Shown here: positions 16,347 through 22,986 of the stretch, piece by piece | How positions within the stretch are numbered: position 1 is the first letter of the stretch | Layout: each line of letters begins with the position of its first letter | Source: Ruminococcus sp. XPD3002 | Lineage (GTDB): Bacteria > Bacillota > Clostridia > Oscillospirales > Ruminococcaceae | Reading direction: 5' to 3' | DNA: 32,974 nt | Assembly: GCA_900119535.1 (NCBI GenBank) | Contig: FPJT01000022.1 | Location: 1 to 32,974 of the forward strand | Position numbers and translations under genes: made by a program | Notes under the pieces: generated by a model | Told to the model about the DNA's origin: nothing | The model's input: only the letters and a program-made list of their open reading frames with translations | Databases searched by the model: none

Positions 16347-16398
16347 TTGACATTACAGAACAAATGTTCTATAATAGTAATTGTGGAACAGATGTTCT
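16347..16398 (+). promoter_or_regulatory. SOS-type promoter with two LexA (DinR) operator sites
   Basis: A consensus promoter TTGACA (16347-16352), N17, TATAAT (16370-16375) is overlapped by AGAACAAATGTTCT (16357-16370), which fits the Gram-positive LexA core GAAC-N4-GTTC and fills the spacer. A second box, GGAACAGATGTTCT (16385-16398), lies just past the expected start site, 28 bases centre to centre. A repressor there would block both polymerase binding and clearance. The placement strongly suggests DNA-damage control of the two genes downstream. LexA binding itself is inferred. Confidence 0.85.
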
Positions 16399-16493
16399 GC
16401 AACTAAGGATGAACCGATACGGACTGTGACCGTAGCCACCGCGGTATCTATCTGTGTCAGAGAAGAGTTTTCCGATATGAGGAGGTCTTTGCA

Positions 16494-16727
16494 TTGAAAC
16501 AACTTATCAAAGGTTACATCGACAGCTGTACTCTGGTAAAAAAGCGGATAACCGAATTAACGGCGATGAAGAACGAAATGAAGAAACACGGAGATCTTGC
16601 AGGGATAGCCGAGCTTGATCTCGAACGGAGAATAAGGCTTCTTTACTGCGAACACGGAGAGATGATGAATATAGTATGTCATCTCAGCGATTACAGCAGG
16701 AGGTTGGAACAGCGTGCCGAATCGTGA
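16494..16727 (+). CDS. 77-residue helical protein, SOS-controlled, unknown function
   Basis: Translation starts at TTG 16494, eight bases after a perfect AGGAGG (16480-16485); a nearby ATG at 16477 gives only a six-codon frame. The product is predicted to be almost all helix with a heptad-like charged pattern (TLVKKRITELTAMKNEMKKH, then LDLERRIRLLYCEHGEMMNI), so it probably forms a coiled coil. It overlaps the next gene by 14 bases, which implies coupled translation with a sigma-like protein. Similar small partners accompany sigma-region-4 proteins in phages and conjugative elements. No specific family was recognised. Confidence 0.75.
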   Translation: MKQLIKGYIDSCTLVKKRITELTAMKNEMKKHGDLAGIAELDLERRIRLLYCEHGEMMNIVCHLSDYSRRLEQRAES

Positions 16728-17016
16728 ACGTTATTCCGATGATTTCACAGGAAAAGCGGACGAAAGTCTCAGAGCGATACTTTTTTCCGAGGATGACGGC
16801 GATAACGACAGGATACGCAGGATGAAGCGTGTTCTGGCAAAGGCGATAAATACCGAGCTTACCGCTAAACAGCGCAATGCGATAATGCTTTATTATTACG
16901 AGGGGATGAATATGGTGCAGATAGCGGAGAGACTCGGTATCACGTTTCAGGCGGTCTCAAGAATGATCTCACGGGGACGATTGAGACTTTTCAGGGTATT
17001 GCAGTATTATCTGTGA
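16714..17016 (+). CDS. Sigma-70 region 4-like DNA-binding protein, SOS-controlled
   Basis: This 100-residue protein starts at GTG 16714, ten bases after AGGAGG. Residues about 45-98 form a sigma region 4 helix-turn-helix: LTAKQRNAIMLYYYEGMNMV followed by QIAERLGITFQAVSRMISRG. The N-terminal half is short and acidic (FSEDDGDNDR) and has no region 2, so it cannot be a complete sigma factor by itself. It could act as an anti-sigma partner, a late-gene activator of the phage ArpU/DUF1492 kind, or half of a split sigma factor. Control by two LexA boxes and linkage to a helical partner point to a mobile-element or damage-response regulator. Confidence 0.82.
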   Translation: MPNRERYSDDFTGKADESLRAILFSEDDGDNDRIRRMKRVLAKAINTELTAKQRNAIMLYYYEGMNMVQIAERLGITFQAVSRMISRGRLRLFRVLQYYL

Positions 17017-17055
17017 AATATCGGCAGCAATAGTCCGTCACAAGCCCATAAAGAG

Positions 17056-17096
17056 AAAAGCCATAGGGAAGATCAGTCCTCCTTATGGCTTTTTTT
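17056..17096. terminator. Terminator overlapping the end of queH, possibly bidirectional
   Basis: AAAAGCCATA (17056-17065) pairs with TATGGCTTTT (17084-17093), followed on the plus strand by seven T, ending the SOS-controlled pair. On the minus strand a T-rich stretch follows the same stem, so it could also end the queH unit. The hairpin overlaps the last codons of queH (stop at 17073-17075). Confidence 0.75.
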
Positions 17097-17708
17097 CTGT
17101 GAATTTATCTTGCTGTAGACACAGCCGCAGTAGTTCTGCCTGTAAAGACCATACTGCCTTGAAAGTTCGATAGAGTGTTTATAACCGTCATGTTTCTTGA
17201 AGTCCGAGAACAGATAGGCTGAACCGCCAGAACGTTCCGCAATTTCTCCGCCGCACTGATTGATGAAGGTGCAGTCCTTATGGGGACTGATAGTCAGTGT
17301 GGTAGTGAAATAATCGCATTCCAGTTCATTTGCCTTAGCTGCCGCAGCTTCGAGCCGCAGTGCGATACATTTCTGACAGCGTTCACCTCGTTCGGGGAGG
17401 TCTTCAAGTCCCTTTGCAAGTTCGTAGAAAGGCGCAGGATCATATTCCTCTTCGATGATATCCACCGAAAGTCCCATTTCGCTGACAAGGCGTTTCAGTT
17501 CACTGCATCTGTAATCGTACTCCTCCTGCGGAGCGATATTGGGGTTGTAGAAATACAGCGTTATCCTGAAATGGCTGTCGAGGAAAAGAAGCGTGTGGCT
17601 GCTGCACGGCGCACAGCAGGCGTGAAGTAGGAGAGTAGGCTTTTCGCCGCTTTTCTGAAGCTCTGCAAGCTTTTCGTCCAGCATCCTGCCGTAATTGACC
17701 TTTTCCAT
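17073..17708 (-). CDS. queH: Epoxyqueuosine reductase QueH
   Basis: This 211-residue protein of the DUF208/QueH family catalyses the last step of queuosine synthesis, reducing epoxyqueuosine to queuosine in tRNA. It is the non-orthologous counterpart of QueG. It has the diagnostic HACCAPCS motif (Cys31, Cys32, Cys35), a second pair in RCQKC (Cys111, Cys114) and a C-terminal YCGC (Cys194, Cys196), which together carry the iron-sulfur/iron site. Its ATG overlaps the ricT stop by one base, which suggests coupling. It is the last gene of the minus-strand unit. The final ten codons are very basic and overlap a terminator hairpin. Confidence 0.93.
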   Translation of the reverse strand: MEKVNYGRMLDEKLAELQKSGEKPTLLLHACCAPCSSHTLLFLDSHFRITLYFYNPNIAPQEEYDYRCSELKRLVSEMGLSVDIIEEEYDPAPFYELAKGLEDLPERGERCQKCIALRLEAAAAKANELECDYFTTTLTISPHKDCTFINQCGGEIAERSGGSAYLFSDFKKHDGYKHSIELSRQYGLYRQNYCGCVYSKINSQKKSHKED

Positions 17709-18574
17709 TACTTGTCCTCAAGCTCCTTGAGAGCCTTTATCTCGTCACGGTTAACCCTTATCTCGGCATCACGCAGGAGTTTTACCTCACTGCGGTCGAG
17801 AGTTACGGGAACTTCCGATTTATCGGTCTTAACACGGAGCTTACCTGTAATGAGGTTAGCATCCTCAACACGTCCGCGTTCTCCGTCCGGAGTAACTACA
17901 ACAGCGCCGACCTTTGGAGTTATTTTAAGCAGCGCCTCGTAAGCGTTCTGTTCGTTTTTAAGACAGCACATAAGTCTGCCGCATGTACCTGAGATCTTTG
18001 TGGGGTTCAGGGAGAGTCCCTGTTCCTTTGCCATTTTTATTGAAACGGGCTGGAAATCGCCCATATGTGCCTTACAGCAGAACTCACGTCCGCAGATACC
18101 GAGTCCGCCGAGTATCTTCGCCTCGTCCCTTACGCCTATCTGACGCAATTCTATACGAGTTCTGAAAACGGCGGCAAGATCCTTTACCAATTCACGGAAG
18201 TCCACACGGTTCTCGGAGGTGAAGTAAAAGAGTATCTTGTTCTTGTCGAATGTACACTCAACGTCCACAAGGTTCATTTTCAGTTTGCGGAGAGCGATTT
18301 TCTCCTCGCAAATCCTGAAAGCTTCCTTTTCCTTTTCTTTATTCTGAGCAACGACCTTAAGGTCGGCTTCCGTAGCAAGACGGATTATGGGTTTCAGCGG
18401 AGAAGAGAAAGCATTATCGTCTATCTGTCTGTTAGCGATAACGACCTCGCCGCACTCTATTCCTCTTATTGTTTCAACTATAGCCATATCTCCGACGGAA
18501 GCCTTTATATTCTCGGGAGAGAAGTAATAAATCTTTCCGCCTTTTTTAAAGCGTATGCCAACTATTTCTTTCAT
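17708..18574 (-). CDS. ricT: PSP1-domain protein RicT (YaaT)
   Basis: This 288-residue protein carries the PSP1 C-terminal domain. Hallmarks are the KKGGKIYYF start, VETIRGIECGEV, and the cysteine cluster GICGREFCCKAHMG followed by ISGTCGRLMCCL, which binds iron-sulfur clusters in the B. subtilis RicAFT complex. That complex assists RNase Y in RNA processing and affects sporulation, competence and biofilm formation. The downstream position relative to holB matches B. subtilis holB-yaaT. It lies 27 bases from holB and overlaps queH by one base. Whether RicA and RicF exist here cannot be seen from this window. Confidence 0.92.
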   Translation of the reverse strand: MKEIVGIRFKKGGKIYYFSPENIKASVGDMAIVETIRGIECGEVVIANRQIDDNAFSSPLKPIIRLATEADLKVVAQNKEKEKEAFRICEEKIALRKLKMNLVDVECTFDKNKILFYFTSENRVDFRELVKDLAAVFRTRIELRQIGVRDEAKILGGLGICGREFCCKAHMGDFQPVSIKMAKEQGLSLNPTKISGTCGRLMCCLKNEQNAYEALLKITPKVGAVVVTPDGERGRVEDANLITGKLRVKTDKSEVPVTLDRSEVKLLRDAEIRVNRDEIKALKELEDK

Positions 18575-18601
18575 AAATGCTCCTATCTGTAAGCATCAGC
18601 C

Positions 18602-19588
18602 TCAGCCGATGACGATATCCATTATTTCTCCGCAAAGCGCTGTAAGTATCAGCGGTATGCTTACATTGCTCTCTACCGAACCCCATGCCTTTTCCAGAAG
18701 GTCGTGTATCCTGCCTGCCTGTATGGGTGTGATGATCTCCGAGAGTGAAGCTGCTTCACGGCGGCTGCAGCCGATAATAGCCGCATCCTTGTCCTCTGCA
18801 AGAACTGCCGCATCTCTTACCAGTTTATCGGTCATTGAGAGAATGCGTTTTATCCTGCTTCTGTCTGTACCTGCTGACATAAAGACAGCATTAAGTCCGT
18901 ATTCGTCCTTTCTTATTATACTATCAGACAGTTTTTTTGTCAAATCCACAGCATCTCTGAGCTGCTGATCGCTGAGGTACTGTATACAAAGTCCGATGTT
19001 ACCGTGAAAACTGTTTGTTGCAGAGGTTATCTGTTCGGGAGTATATCCTGCTTCTTCAAGAGCCTGAGCGGTCTCATCGATGGTACAGGGCGAGACTCCG
19101 AGACACATACACCTTGATATTATAGTGGGAAGGAATTCGTATTTAGATTCAGCGGTGAATATGAAATGAGCGTACTCGGGCGGTTCCTCGATGAGTTTCA
19201 GCAGAGTGTTCTGAGTACGGGGATCCATATTATGGCAGTCACGGAACTGATAAACCTTCCTGCCCGAATCGTTATTTGGCTTTATGAATGCATCTGCGAT
19301 GATATTACGTGCAGTCTCGACGGAATAGCCGCCGAGTTTTCCACTTGTCTCAACGTATGTGACGTCGGGATGATTTCCTGCGGCGACGTTCCTGCAGGCG
19401 TTGCATTTTCCGCATGGCCTGCCGTTTTCGGGGGACGAGCAGAGAAGCTGCATGGTGTAATAGTCCGCAACGGTCTTTTTACCGCATCCCTTATCGCCGT
19501 ACAGCATAAGGGAATTAACAGGGCGGTCATTTACTATCATGCCCTCCAGAACGGAAAGCAGCTGTTTATTTCCGTATATTTTTTTCAT
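18602..19588 (-). CDS. holB: DNA polymerase III delta-prime subunit (clamp loader)
   Basis: The 328-residue AAA+ protein has the Walker A-like GDKGCGKKT (31-39), a zinc module with Cys50, Cys59, Cys62 and Cys65, and the sensor/arginine-finger SRC motif (158-160). The usual NTLLKLIEEPP helix of clamp-loader subunits is also present. It belongs to the complex that loads the beta clamp on DNA. Length fits the family. It sits between the yaaO-like gene and ricT as in other Firmicutes, but thymidylate kinase (tmk), normally next to it, is missing. Confidence 0.93.
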   Translation of the reverse strand: MKKIYGNKQLLSVLEGMIVNDRPVNSLMLYGDKGCGKKTVADYYTMQLLCSSPENGRPCGKCNACRNVAAGNHPDVTYVETSGKLGGYSVETARNIIADAFIKPNNDSGRKVYQFRDCHNMDPRTQNTLLKLIEEPPEYAHFIFTAESKYEFLPTIISRCMCLGVSPCTIDETAQALEEAGYTPEQITSATNSFHGNIGLCIQYLSDQQLRDAVDLTKKLSDSIIRKDEYGLNAVFMSAGTDRSRIKRILSMTDKLVRDAAVLAEDKDAAIIGCSRREAASLSEIITPIQAGRIHDLLEKAWGSVESNVSIPLILTALCGEIMDIVIG

Positions 19589-19606
19589 AGTATTGCTCCG
19601 ATGTTA

Positions 19607-20932
19607 TCATTTTACAACTATCACACGGGAGATTCCGTATCTTCTGAACAGTCCGATACACTCCCTGTCTATTATTTCTCCGCTTGCGGCGATAGGGATC
19701 GCAGGCGGACAAGGTACCAGTACCGAAGCACAGATACGTCCCTCGGCATCATCGACGTTAATGGTCTCGCTTGGCGAAAAGAATGCCTGACGGATGCTCA
19801 TGGCTTTTTCGGGAAGTACTGCCCTGAAATCGTTTTTGCGTGGGGGTGTTCTGACGGCAGAGAGAAGTGCTTTTTCGGTCACGTCTTCAAGCCTTGCGAA
19901 GTCCTCATACGGAGTGGAAGGGGACATAAGGAGTATCACCGTATCTCTGTCCGCGTATTCGCACTCTGCACCGTTTTCACGAAGGGACTGTGCGAGACTG
20001 AGACCGTCGAGACCGCTCTCGGCAGCTTTTATCGTTATGTGGAATGGATCACCCTCAGCGAAAGCGAGTCTATCTGCGAAGCGGCTGCGGTAACGTTCTG
20101 CAAGGGGAAGCTTTTCCTCTATATCGCCACGTATCCTGTCCGCAAGATAGGGACAGCACAGGTCCAGTGAAGCCATTATCAGGTATGATGGACTTGTGGA
20201 AGCGAACATGCTCATACAATGCCGCAGGATGCCTGCGTATTTTTCCGACGATGTGTGGAGAACTGCCGCTCCTGTAAGTGCAGGCAGCATTTTATGTGCG
20301 GAATCGCAGCACATATCGGCACCGAGAGTTATGGGGTGGATATCCTCGGGCATGAACCTGAGATGAGGACCGTGAGCGTTGTCCGCCAGCAGCGGTGCGC
20401 CGTATTTCCTGCACAGCGCCGAAATTCCTGTGATATCGGCAGTCCTTCCCGTATAGTCGGGGGAAGTGATGTAAACGCACGGGTTATTGGTTCGACGGAG
20501 AATTTCCTCCAGAGAGACAAGGTTTATCCTTCCCGAGAGGATGCCATCGGAGTATTCGGGAATGAGCCATTCAACGTCCAGTCCGAGAAGCGCCGCAGCG
20601 TTCAGAAAAGAACGGTGTACGTTCCTTGCAGCTATAACGGTCCTGTTTTCAAACTTCACTGCCGCAAGCATAGCCTGTATGCAAAGTGTCGAGCCTTCCG
20701 CCGAGTAGAAGGAAGCTGTGCTTCCGTAAAGTGAGGACATATTCCTTTCGCTTTCGAGTATGATGCCGTCCGCCTCGAAGAGACTGTCCGCACCTGATAT
20801 CTCGGTGATATCGAGACTGTACAGGGATTCAAGGCCTTTTACGGGTGAAACTCCCTTGTGCCCCGGCATATGACCGCGAAGCATACCCGATGCCGCATAT
20901 CTTTTCAGGTAATCATAGATAGGTGTGTTCAT
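19607..20932 (-). CDS. PLP-dependent Orn/Lys/Arg decarboxylase-family protein (YaaO-like)
   Basis: This 441-residue fold-type I PLP enzyme has RGHMPGHKG (19-27), the DNAHGPH motif (184-190) that contacts the cofactor, and the Schiff-base lysine in SAHKMLPALTG (Lys214). It is shorter than the 700-residue inducible decarboxylases because the wing domain is absent, like B. subtilis SpeA and YaaO. Arginine decarboxylation to agmatine is the best-supported activity for this subfamily, but the substrate cannot be read from sequence. A perfect promoter precedes it, and it leads the unit with holB 18 bases downstream. Confidence 0.88.
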   Translation of the reverse strand: MNTPIYDYLKRYAASGMLRGHMPGHKGVSPVKGLESLYSLDITEISGADSLFEADGIILESERNMSSLYGSTASFYSAEGSTLCIQAMLAAVKFENRTVIAARNVHRSFLNAAALLGLDVEWLIPEYSDGILSGRINLVSLEEILRRTNNPCVYITSPDYTGRTADITGISALCRKYGAPLLADNAHGPHLRFMPEDIHPITLGADMCCDSAHKMLPALTGAAVLHTSSEKYAGILRHCMSMFASTSPSYLIMASLDLCCPYLADRIRGDIEEKLPLAERYRSRFADRLAFAEGDPFHITIKAAESGLDGLSLAQSLRENGAECEYADRDTVILLMSPSTPYEDFARLEDVTEKALLSAVRTPPRKNDFRAVLPEKAMSIRQAFFSPSETINVDDAEGRICASVLVPCPPAIPIAASGEIIDRECIGLFRRYGISRVIVVK

Positions 20933-20968
20933 TTATACATCCTTCCGATGTTTATTGAGTACAATAAT

Positions 20969-20997
20969 ATTATATCAGACCGCAGGATTTACGTCAA
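20969..20997 (-). promoter_or_regulatory. Promoter of the yaaO-holB-ricT-queH unit
   Basis: On the minus strand TTGACG (20992-20997) and TATAAT (20969-20974) are 17 bases apart, about 37 bases before the start codon. A GGAAGGA ribosome binding site follows. It is the only convincing promoter seen for the four genes. Confidence 0.82.
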
Positions 20998-21085
20998 GAA
21001 GTTTGTAATCCGTCGCAGAAGCATTTTTATATTATCAATTGTTGCGGAGAGAACTTGCGGTATAAAAGGAATAAGGCGCAAATAA

Positions 21086-21175
21086 GCGGGGTGCAGGGTG
21101 ACTTCCTGTTGTACAGGGAGATGTCAGCAAAGCTGACAGAGGGTACGGACCGGTTAGGTCGGGGCAAAGCACCGC
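21086..21175. repeat. Branched palindromic element, probable intergenic repeat
   Basis: Nested inverted repeats span about 90 bases. An outer stem GCGG(G)GTGC / GCACCGC encloses small stems CCTGT/ACAGG (21105-21117), TGTCAGC/GCTGACA around AAA (21122-21138) and GACC/GGTC (about 21148-21160). The core GGGAGATGTCAGC...ACAGAGGG resembles palindromic repeats scattered in gut Oscillospiraceae genomes, from memory and not from a search. There is no coding potential. It sits just upstream of the promoter at 21193. Confidence 0.5.
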
Positions 21176-21192
21176 AAGAGAGCATTCCCTTC

Positions 21193-21222
21193 TTGACAAT
21201 ACAAAGACCGAAATGATATAAT
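21193..21222 (+). promoter_or_regulatory. Consensus promoter reading into the six-hairpin array
   Basis: Both boxes are perfect: TTGACA (21193-21198) and TATAAT (21217-21222) with an 18-base spacer. The predicted start near 21229-21231 is only three to five bases before the first hairpin, so the array begins almost at the RNA 5' end. The RNA would read on into ymdB. Confidence 0.8.
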
Positions 21223-21228
21223 TAATGT

Positions 21229-21453
21229 GTACTCAGTAACCGCCTTTGGGCGGTTACTGCCCCGAACTTTGTTCGGGGAGCGCAAATTCCCTAAAATATA
21301 AAGAATTTGCGCATCACATTTCTTTATGTCAAGCTCATTTTGCCCGAAAGGGCAAAACAAAGTGCAAGAAAAACCTTTAATATCATTATTTTCTTGCACT
21401 TTGACAACTAAAAAATGGCTTTGGAAGCTATAATAAGCCATTTTTTAGTTGTT
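21229..21453 (+). ncRNA. Candidate structured RNA or leader: six contiguous perfect hairpins
   Basis: Six perfect stems follow one another: 21234-21259 (11 bp, TTTG loop), 21260-21278 (8 bp, TTT loop), 21280-21312 (10 bp), 21338-21357 (8 bp, GAAA loop), 21358-21403 (15 bp) and 21404-21452 (18 bp). Gaps are zero to one base, except for 25 bases between the third and fourth. There is no convincing frame on either strand and no known Rfam class is recognised. It could be a stable small RNA, a long 5' leader of ymdB, or stacked palindromic repeats behind a promoter. Transcription is inferred from the promoter only. Confidence 0.5.
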
Positions 21454-21514
21454 GAGCAGACATTAATTAAGTATACCGCTTGGCGGTCATATTCTGACAG
21501 AACGGAGCATAATA

Positions 21515-22285
21515 TTGAAAAACTTACTTTTTATCGGAGACGTTGTGGGCAAGGCAGGCTGTGATTTCCTGCGTTCAAAGCTCAGCGGACTCAAACGTTC
21601 CTACAATATCGATATAACTGTTGTAAATGCAGAAAATTCGGCTCAGGGCAACGGTATCACGCCGCAGTCCGCAGAGTCGCTTCTCAATGCAGGTGCTGAT
21701 ATACTGACTACAGGCAATCACGCTTTCCGCAGAAGAGAAGCGTTCCCGCTGTTTGATTCGGACTATATCCTGCGTCCTGCGAACTATCCCGAAGGCGGTG
21801 CACCCGGCAAGGGCATATGTACACTTGATATGGGAGCGTATTCGGTAGCCGTTATAAATCTCATGGGTACGGCATTTATGGACGACCTTGATAATCCTTT
21901 CACTGTTGTTGACAGACTTCTTGAAGAAGCAGATACGCCTAATATATTCATTGATCTCCACGCCGAAGCAACTTCCGAGAAAAAGGCTATGGGACATTAT
22001 CTGACGGGGAAAGTCAGCGGAATATTCGGTACGCACACCCACGTACAGACCGCAGATGAGGCTATACTCGGCGGACACACTGCATATATAACCGATGCAG
22101 GCATGACAGGTCCCGAGTTATCCTGTCTCGGAGTTGATTCGAAGGCAGTAATAGAAAAATTCCGCTTTCACACGCCTGTTCGCTTTACTGAGGCGGATAC
22201 GGACTGCTTTTTATGCGGAGTCTGTGTGGAGTTCGACGAGAAAACGGGCAAATCGCACAAAATTGAACGTATTATTGTGAGATAA
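21515..22285 (+). CDS. ymdB: YmdB-type metallophosphoesterase (2',3'-cyclic nucleotide 2'-phosphodiesterase)
   Basis: This 256-residue protein begins at TTG 21515, seven bases after CGGAG. It keeps the two-metal site of the TIGR00282 family: Asp9 (FIGDVVGKAG), Glu40-Asn41 (VVNAENSAQG), Asn68-His69 (TTGNHAF), His149 (DLHAEATSEK), His174 and His176 (GTHTHVQTAD). In B. subtilis, YmdB hydrolyses cyclic nucleotides and affects the switch between motility and biofilm formation. ymdB next to spoVS is a conserved Firmicutes pair; rny, upstream in B. subtilis, is absent. The only promoter seen is 290 bases upstream, before the hairpin array. Confidence 0.93.
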   Translation: MKNLLFIGDVVGKAGCDFLRSKLSGLKRSYNIDITVVNAENSAQGNGITPQSAESLLNAGADILTTGNHAFRRREAFPLFDSDYILRPANYPEGGAPGKGICTLDMGAYSVAVINLMGTAFMDDLDNPFTVVDRLLEEADTPNIFIDLHAEATSEKKAMGHYLTGKVSGIFGTHTHVQTADEAILGGHTAYITDAGMTGPELSCLGVDSKAVIEKFRFHTPVRFTEADTDCFLCGVCVEFDEKTGKSHKIERIIVR

Positions 22286-22308
22286 TCTACAAAAATGATT
22301 TGTGCTAC

Positions 22309-22337
22309 TTGAAATATCGGTTTCCATAGTGTATAAT
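22309..22337 (+). promoter_or_regulatory. Promoter of spoVS
   Basis: TTGAAA (22309-22314) and TATAAT (22332-22337) are 17 bases apart. The leader of about 65 bases holds a weak stem (TATAGC/GCTATA). It shows that spoVS can be transcribed apart from ymdB. Confidence 0.75.
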
Positions 22338-22407
22338 ATAATTGTAGTATAGCATACACTCGACGCTATAGATACACTACTATATTTACTCATTAGGAGG
22401 GTCAATT

Positions 22408-22668
22408 ATGGAGGTTTTAAAAGTTTCATCACATTCAACACCTAATTCCGTTGCAGGTGCTATTGCCGGTGTGATTAGAGAGCAGAAGGCAGTAGAAGTT
22501 CAGGCAGTCGGCGCAGGAGCTGCCAATCAGGCGATCAAGGCTATCGCAATAGCAAGAGGATATCTTGCTCCTATCGGTATCGACCTTGTCTGCATACCTG
22601 CATTCGCTAACATCCAGATCGACGGTGACGAGAGAACTGCGATCAAGCTTATCTGCGAACAGAGATGA
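22408..22668 (+). CDS. spoVS: Stage V sporulation protein S
   Basis: This 86-residue protein matches SpoVS in full length: the MEVLKVSSHSTPNSVAGAIA start, the VQAVGAGAANQAIKAIAIAR core and the IQIDGDERTAIKL end. SpoVS is a small Alba-like protein needed for late spore development in B. subtilis, and it is also found in non-spore formers, so it is not proof of sporulation. A strong AGGAGGG lies about seven bases before the ATG, and a perfect terminator follows eight bases after the stop. Confidence 0.96.
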   Translation: MEVLKVSSHSTPNSVAGAIAGVIREQKAVEVQAVGAGAANQAIKAIAIARGYLAPIGIDLVCIPAFANIQIDGDERTAIKLICEQR

Positions 22669-22675
22669 TATCAGG

Positions 22676-22701
22676 CGGACTCCTTCGGGAGTCCGTTTTT
22701 T
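22676..22701 (+). terminator. Intrinsic terminator after spoVS
   Basis: CGGACTCC pairs with GGAGTCCG around a TTCG tetraloop (22676-22695), followed by six T. Confidence 0.95.
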
Positions 22702-22762
22702 ATGGCGATCAGGGCAGCGATGGACTTTTTTGTTAACTGTCCGCAACTTTTTCCGATTTCTA

Positions 22763-22791
22763 TTGACAAATTATTTCCGATATAGTATAAT
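22763..22791 (+). promoter_or_regulatory. Promoter of the SAM riboswitch-metK transcript
   Basis: Perfect boxes TTGACA (22763-22768) and TATAAT (22786-22791), 17 bases apart. The expected start near 22798 lies about 25 bases before the aptamer. Confidence 0.9.
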
Positions 22792-22823
22792 ATTGAAGCA
22801 TCATAAAGATGCAGTTTAACAAA

Positions 22824-22917
22824 CCTTATCAAGAGCGGCGGAGGAACCAGGTCCTGTGAAGCCCGGCAACCTGTTATTCAAGGTGCTAAATCCTGCGGAA
22901 TTATCCGAAAGATGAGG
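22824..22917 (+). promoter_or_regulatory. SAM-I (S-box) riboswitch aptamer
   Basis: Helix P1 forms between CCTTATC (22824-22830) and GATGAGG (22911-22917). The core AAGAGCGGCGGAGG and the highly conserved GTGAAGCCCGGCAACC are S-box signatures. It lies upstream of metK, a known S-box target, and is followed by a terminator. High S-adenosylmethionine should therefore cause early termination and lower MetK synthesis. Confidence 0.96.
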
Positions 22918-22938
22918 ACATATACACATAACCAGTTT

Positions 22939-22966
22939 GTGCGTCCCGATCGGAACGCACTTTTTT
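22939..22966 (+). terminator. Riboswitch-controlled terminator
   Basis: GTGCGT-C-CCGATCGG-A-ACGCAC forms a hairpin (22939-22960) with a C-A mismatch, followed by six T. It sits 21 bases after the aptamer and 20 bases before metK, which is the expected expression platform. Confidence 0.9.
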
Positions 22967-22986
22967 ATTTTAATGGAGGTTTTTTT

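Noticed and set aside
13264..17016. A complete prophage from the tail-like cassette to the SOS pair
   Set aside because: No integrase, replication, packaging, capsid or lysis genes are present, no attachment-site duplication is seen, and a host-type CAP/dockerin gene lies between them.
19166..20170. A long plus-strand frame opposite holB and the yaaO-like gene
   Set aside because: Both minus-strand genes have diagnostic motifs and a good promoter. The plus frame spans their junction and shows no family features.
21154..21441. A 95-codon minus-strand frame across the hairpin array
   Set aside because: It runs through perfect palindromes, lacks a ribosome binding site and has no protein-like pattern.
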